A DNA stretch of 64,000 bases from JAWKJY01 sp041393535 (GTDB lineage: Bacteria > Actinomycetota > Thermoleophilia > Gaiellales > Gaiellaceae). Below the pieces are notes generated by a model. It was not told where the DNA came from. It ran no database searches and saw only the letters and a list, made by a program, of their open reading frames with translations. Both the position numbers and the translations under genes were made by a program. How positions within the stretch are numbered: the stretch's first letter is position 1; each line of letters starts with the position of its first letter. This document shows positions 62,600 to 64,000 of the stretch, piece by piece. The DNA lies in NCBI GenBank assembly GCA_041393535.1, contig JAWKJY010000014.1, positions 1 through 64,000 of the forward strand, read 5' to 3'.

Positions 62600-63890
62600 G
62601 TGACGGCGCAGGGCACGGACACGCAGGCGGAGGCGCGGCGCGACCGCTTCGGCAACCCGTACGCCCCCGGGCTCCCCTACGCCCGCGGCTCGCTCCTGCC
62701 GACGACCGAGAGCGACTTCGCGAAGCTCCAGCAGGCGTGGACGCACGTGCGCCGGCGCGTCGAGGCCGCCGGCCCCGACGGCGTCTTCAACTTCTCGGGC
62801 TGGAGCACGGGCTGCCGCTCGCGCCCGAGGAGCTGCCGATCGCGAACGACTTCGTCGCCCCGGCGCTCTACTTCGAGCGCTTCGCCGCGCCGCGCTCGAG
62901 CACCTCGGCGGCGACCCGGCGCGCCACGACGCGGCGCTGTTCAACCGCCTGACGGGCGCGACGATCGCGGCGCACCGGACGCTCGTCGAGCCCGGCGACG
63001 TCGTCGTCGGCGTCTCGCGCAGCTACAGCCACGCCTCGGTCCCCTGGGCGGCCGCCGCGCCGGCGCGCGCCTCGTCGACGTGGCCGGCGTCGACCGCTTC
63101 GAGGAGACGCTCGCGCGCGAGCCGAACGTGGCGCTCGTCGTCCTCACCCGGCTCGCGGTGACGTACGAGCTGCTCTCCGAGGACGACGTGCGCGCGATCG
63201 TCGAGCTGTCGAAGGCGCGACGCATCCCCGTCTACGTCGACGACGCGGGCGGCGCCCGCATCGGCCCGGCGCTCGCCGACCAGCCGAAGCTGCTCGAGCT
63301 CGGCGTCGACCTCGTCGCCACGGGCCTCGACAAGTACGGCGTCACCGGCCCGCGCCTCGGCGTGCTCGGCGGCGACGCGGAGCTGGTCGCGCGGATCCGC
63401 GCGCGCGGCTTCGAGCACGGCCAGGAGGCGCGGCCGCTCCTCTACCCCGCGGCAGTCCGGTCGCTCGAGGGCTCCACGCCCGAGCGCGTGCGCGAGCTGG
63501 TCGCGACGACGCGCACGATCGCCGACGCGCTGCGCGCGCGGATCGGCGACCGCCTGAACGAGACCGAGACGATCGCCGAGCTGCTCGCCGACGACGTCCT
63601 CGGCATCGCGATGGAGCGCGCGGGCCTCGAAGAGGCGCCGATCGTCCCCTTCGAGGCGACCGCGGCGCTCGCGATGCTCCTCCTGCGAGACCACGGCGCC
63701 CTCACCGTCCACTTCGTCGGCCTGCCGCCGGGGACCGCGTCGCTGATGTTCAAGTTCGTCCCGCCCGAGACGCTCGCCCGCTTCGGCGGCGCGGAGGCCT
63801 ACGCGACCGCGATCGACGGCTGCCTGGACGAGCCTGGCCCGGCTGCTGAAGGAGCCGGCGGAGCTGCGGGAGCTGCTGCTCGGCGGGTAG
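62600..63890 (+). pseudogene. PLP-dependent fold-type I enzyme (aminotransferase/SelA-like), four frameshifts
   Basis: GTG 62600 has GGGAGGAG nine bases ahead. Joined over frame switches near 62803, 62885, 63055 and 63825, the product is about 425 residues: FGNPYAPGLPYARGSLLP; GLPLAPEELPIANDFVAPAL; NRLTGATIAAHRTLVEPGDV; IPVYVDDAGGARIGP with the Asp binding PLP nitrogen; and DLVATGLDKYGVTGPRLGVL with the PLP lysine in LDK. The segment around the lysine recalls SelA-like proteins, but the enzyme is not a canonical selenocysteine synthase. The last segment ends LLLGG at TAG 63888. The reaction is unknown. Confidence 0.65.
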
Positions 63891-63945
63891 CGGCGGCGGC
63901 CGGCGCGGCCGGCCGAGTTAAAGCTCCCGGCCCGATCGGCGCATC

Positions 63946-64000
63946 ATGTCAGACGGGGACGATCGCGACCGGGAGCGGGTTCGGCGTGCGACGCAGGCGG
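63946..64000 (+). CDS. Start of an unidentified gene cut by the window end
   Basis: ATG 63946 opens a frame MSDGDDRDRERVRRATQA that runs off the edge. The 55 bp before it include GTTAAAG and a GGCCGGCGCGGCCGGCC palindrome. Too short to identify. Confidence 0.3.
   Translation, partial: MSDGDDRDRERVRRATQA

Noticed and set aside
63920..63945. Flagellar sigma-type promoter (TAAAG ... CCGAT)
   Set aside because: The spacing between the two parts is far too short for that sigma factor.

Overview
The window is very GC-rich (roughly 72-75 percent by eye) and gene-dense, with many GTG starts, GTGA/ATGA stop-start overlaps and -10-like TANNNT boxes lying 6-8 nt ahead of start codons, which suggests leaderless transcripts. 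Two LLM-type (F420-like) oxidoreductases, PPK2 polyphosphate kinases, an NHase-type amidase pair and a UDP-galactopyranose-mutase homologue point to a high-GC actinobacterium. A deep lineage such as Thermoleophilia is an inference, not something the sequence proves. No insertion sequence, phage, CRISPR array or rRNA was seen.

Layout. 1-12.7 kb: DUF427 protein, EamA transporter, class III aminotransferase, GMC oxidoreductase with a secreted DUF4394/Calx-beta protein, a five-PAS histidine kinase, a PPK2 and an FMN-type glutamate-synthase-like enzyme. 12.7-18.4 kb: TfoX-like and VOC proteins, then acyl-CoA synthetase and two amidases in tandem. 18.5-24.7 kb: secreted seven-repeat RCC1-like protein, small proteins, membrane hybrid histidine kinase. 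25-30 kb: a frameshifted flavoprotein, then a cobalt-type nitrile hydratase operon (beta, alpha, activator) followed directly by cobalt transporter genes cbtB and cbtA, and a second PPK2. 30-44 kb: EamA transporter, Nudix, threonine aldolase, a calcium-binding-type protein, a 9-bp tandem repeat, a peroxidase-related gene with an in-frame UGA at the second Cys of CxxC, tRNA-Asp, lipoproteins, CapA-like and DUF3160 proteins, an LLM enzyme and a Cys-rich phospholipase-A2-like protein. 44-50.4 kb: HipA-like kinase with DUF3037 partner, SDR and iron-type alcohol dehydrogenase, then a Fur-family regulator with a CbiMNQO-type Co/Ni ECF importer. 50.4-59 kb: FUSC protein, surface-glycan genes including a glf homologue, HtrA-like protease, secreted protein. 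59-64 kb: cupin, LLM enzyme and three genes broken by several frameshifts, probably an error-rich stretch of assembly.

Main themes. (1) Nitrile use: nitrile hydratase makes amides, the amidases make acids and the acyl-CoA synthetase could activate them; the two halves lie about 8 kb apart. (2) Cobalt supply: CbtBA inside the nitrile hydratase operon and CbiMNQO under an adjacent Fur-family regulator. (3) A probable CxxU selenoprotein with a hairpin suited to a bacterial SECIS just after the UGA. (4) Four intergenic copies of a promoter-plus-hairpin element that no protein gene explains.
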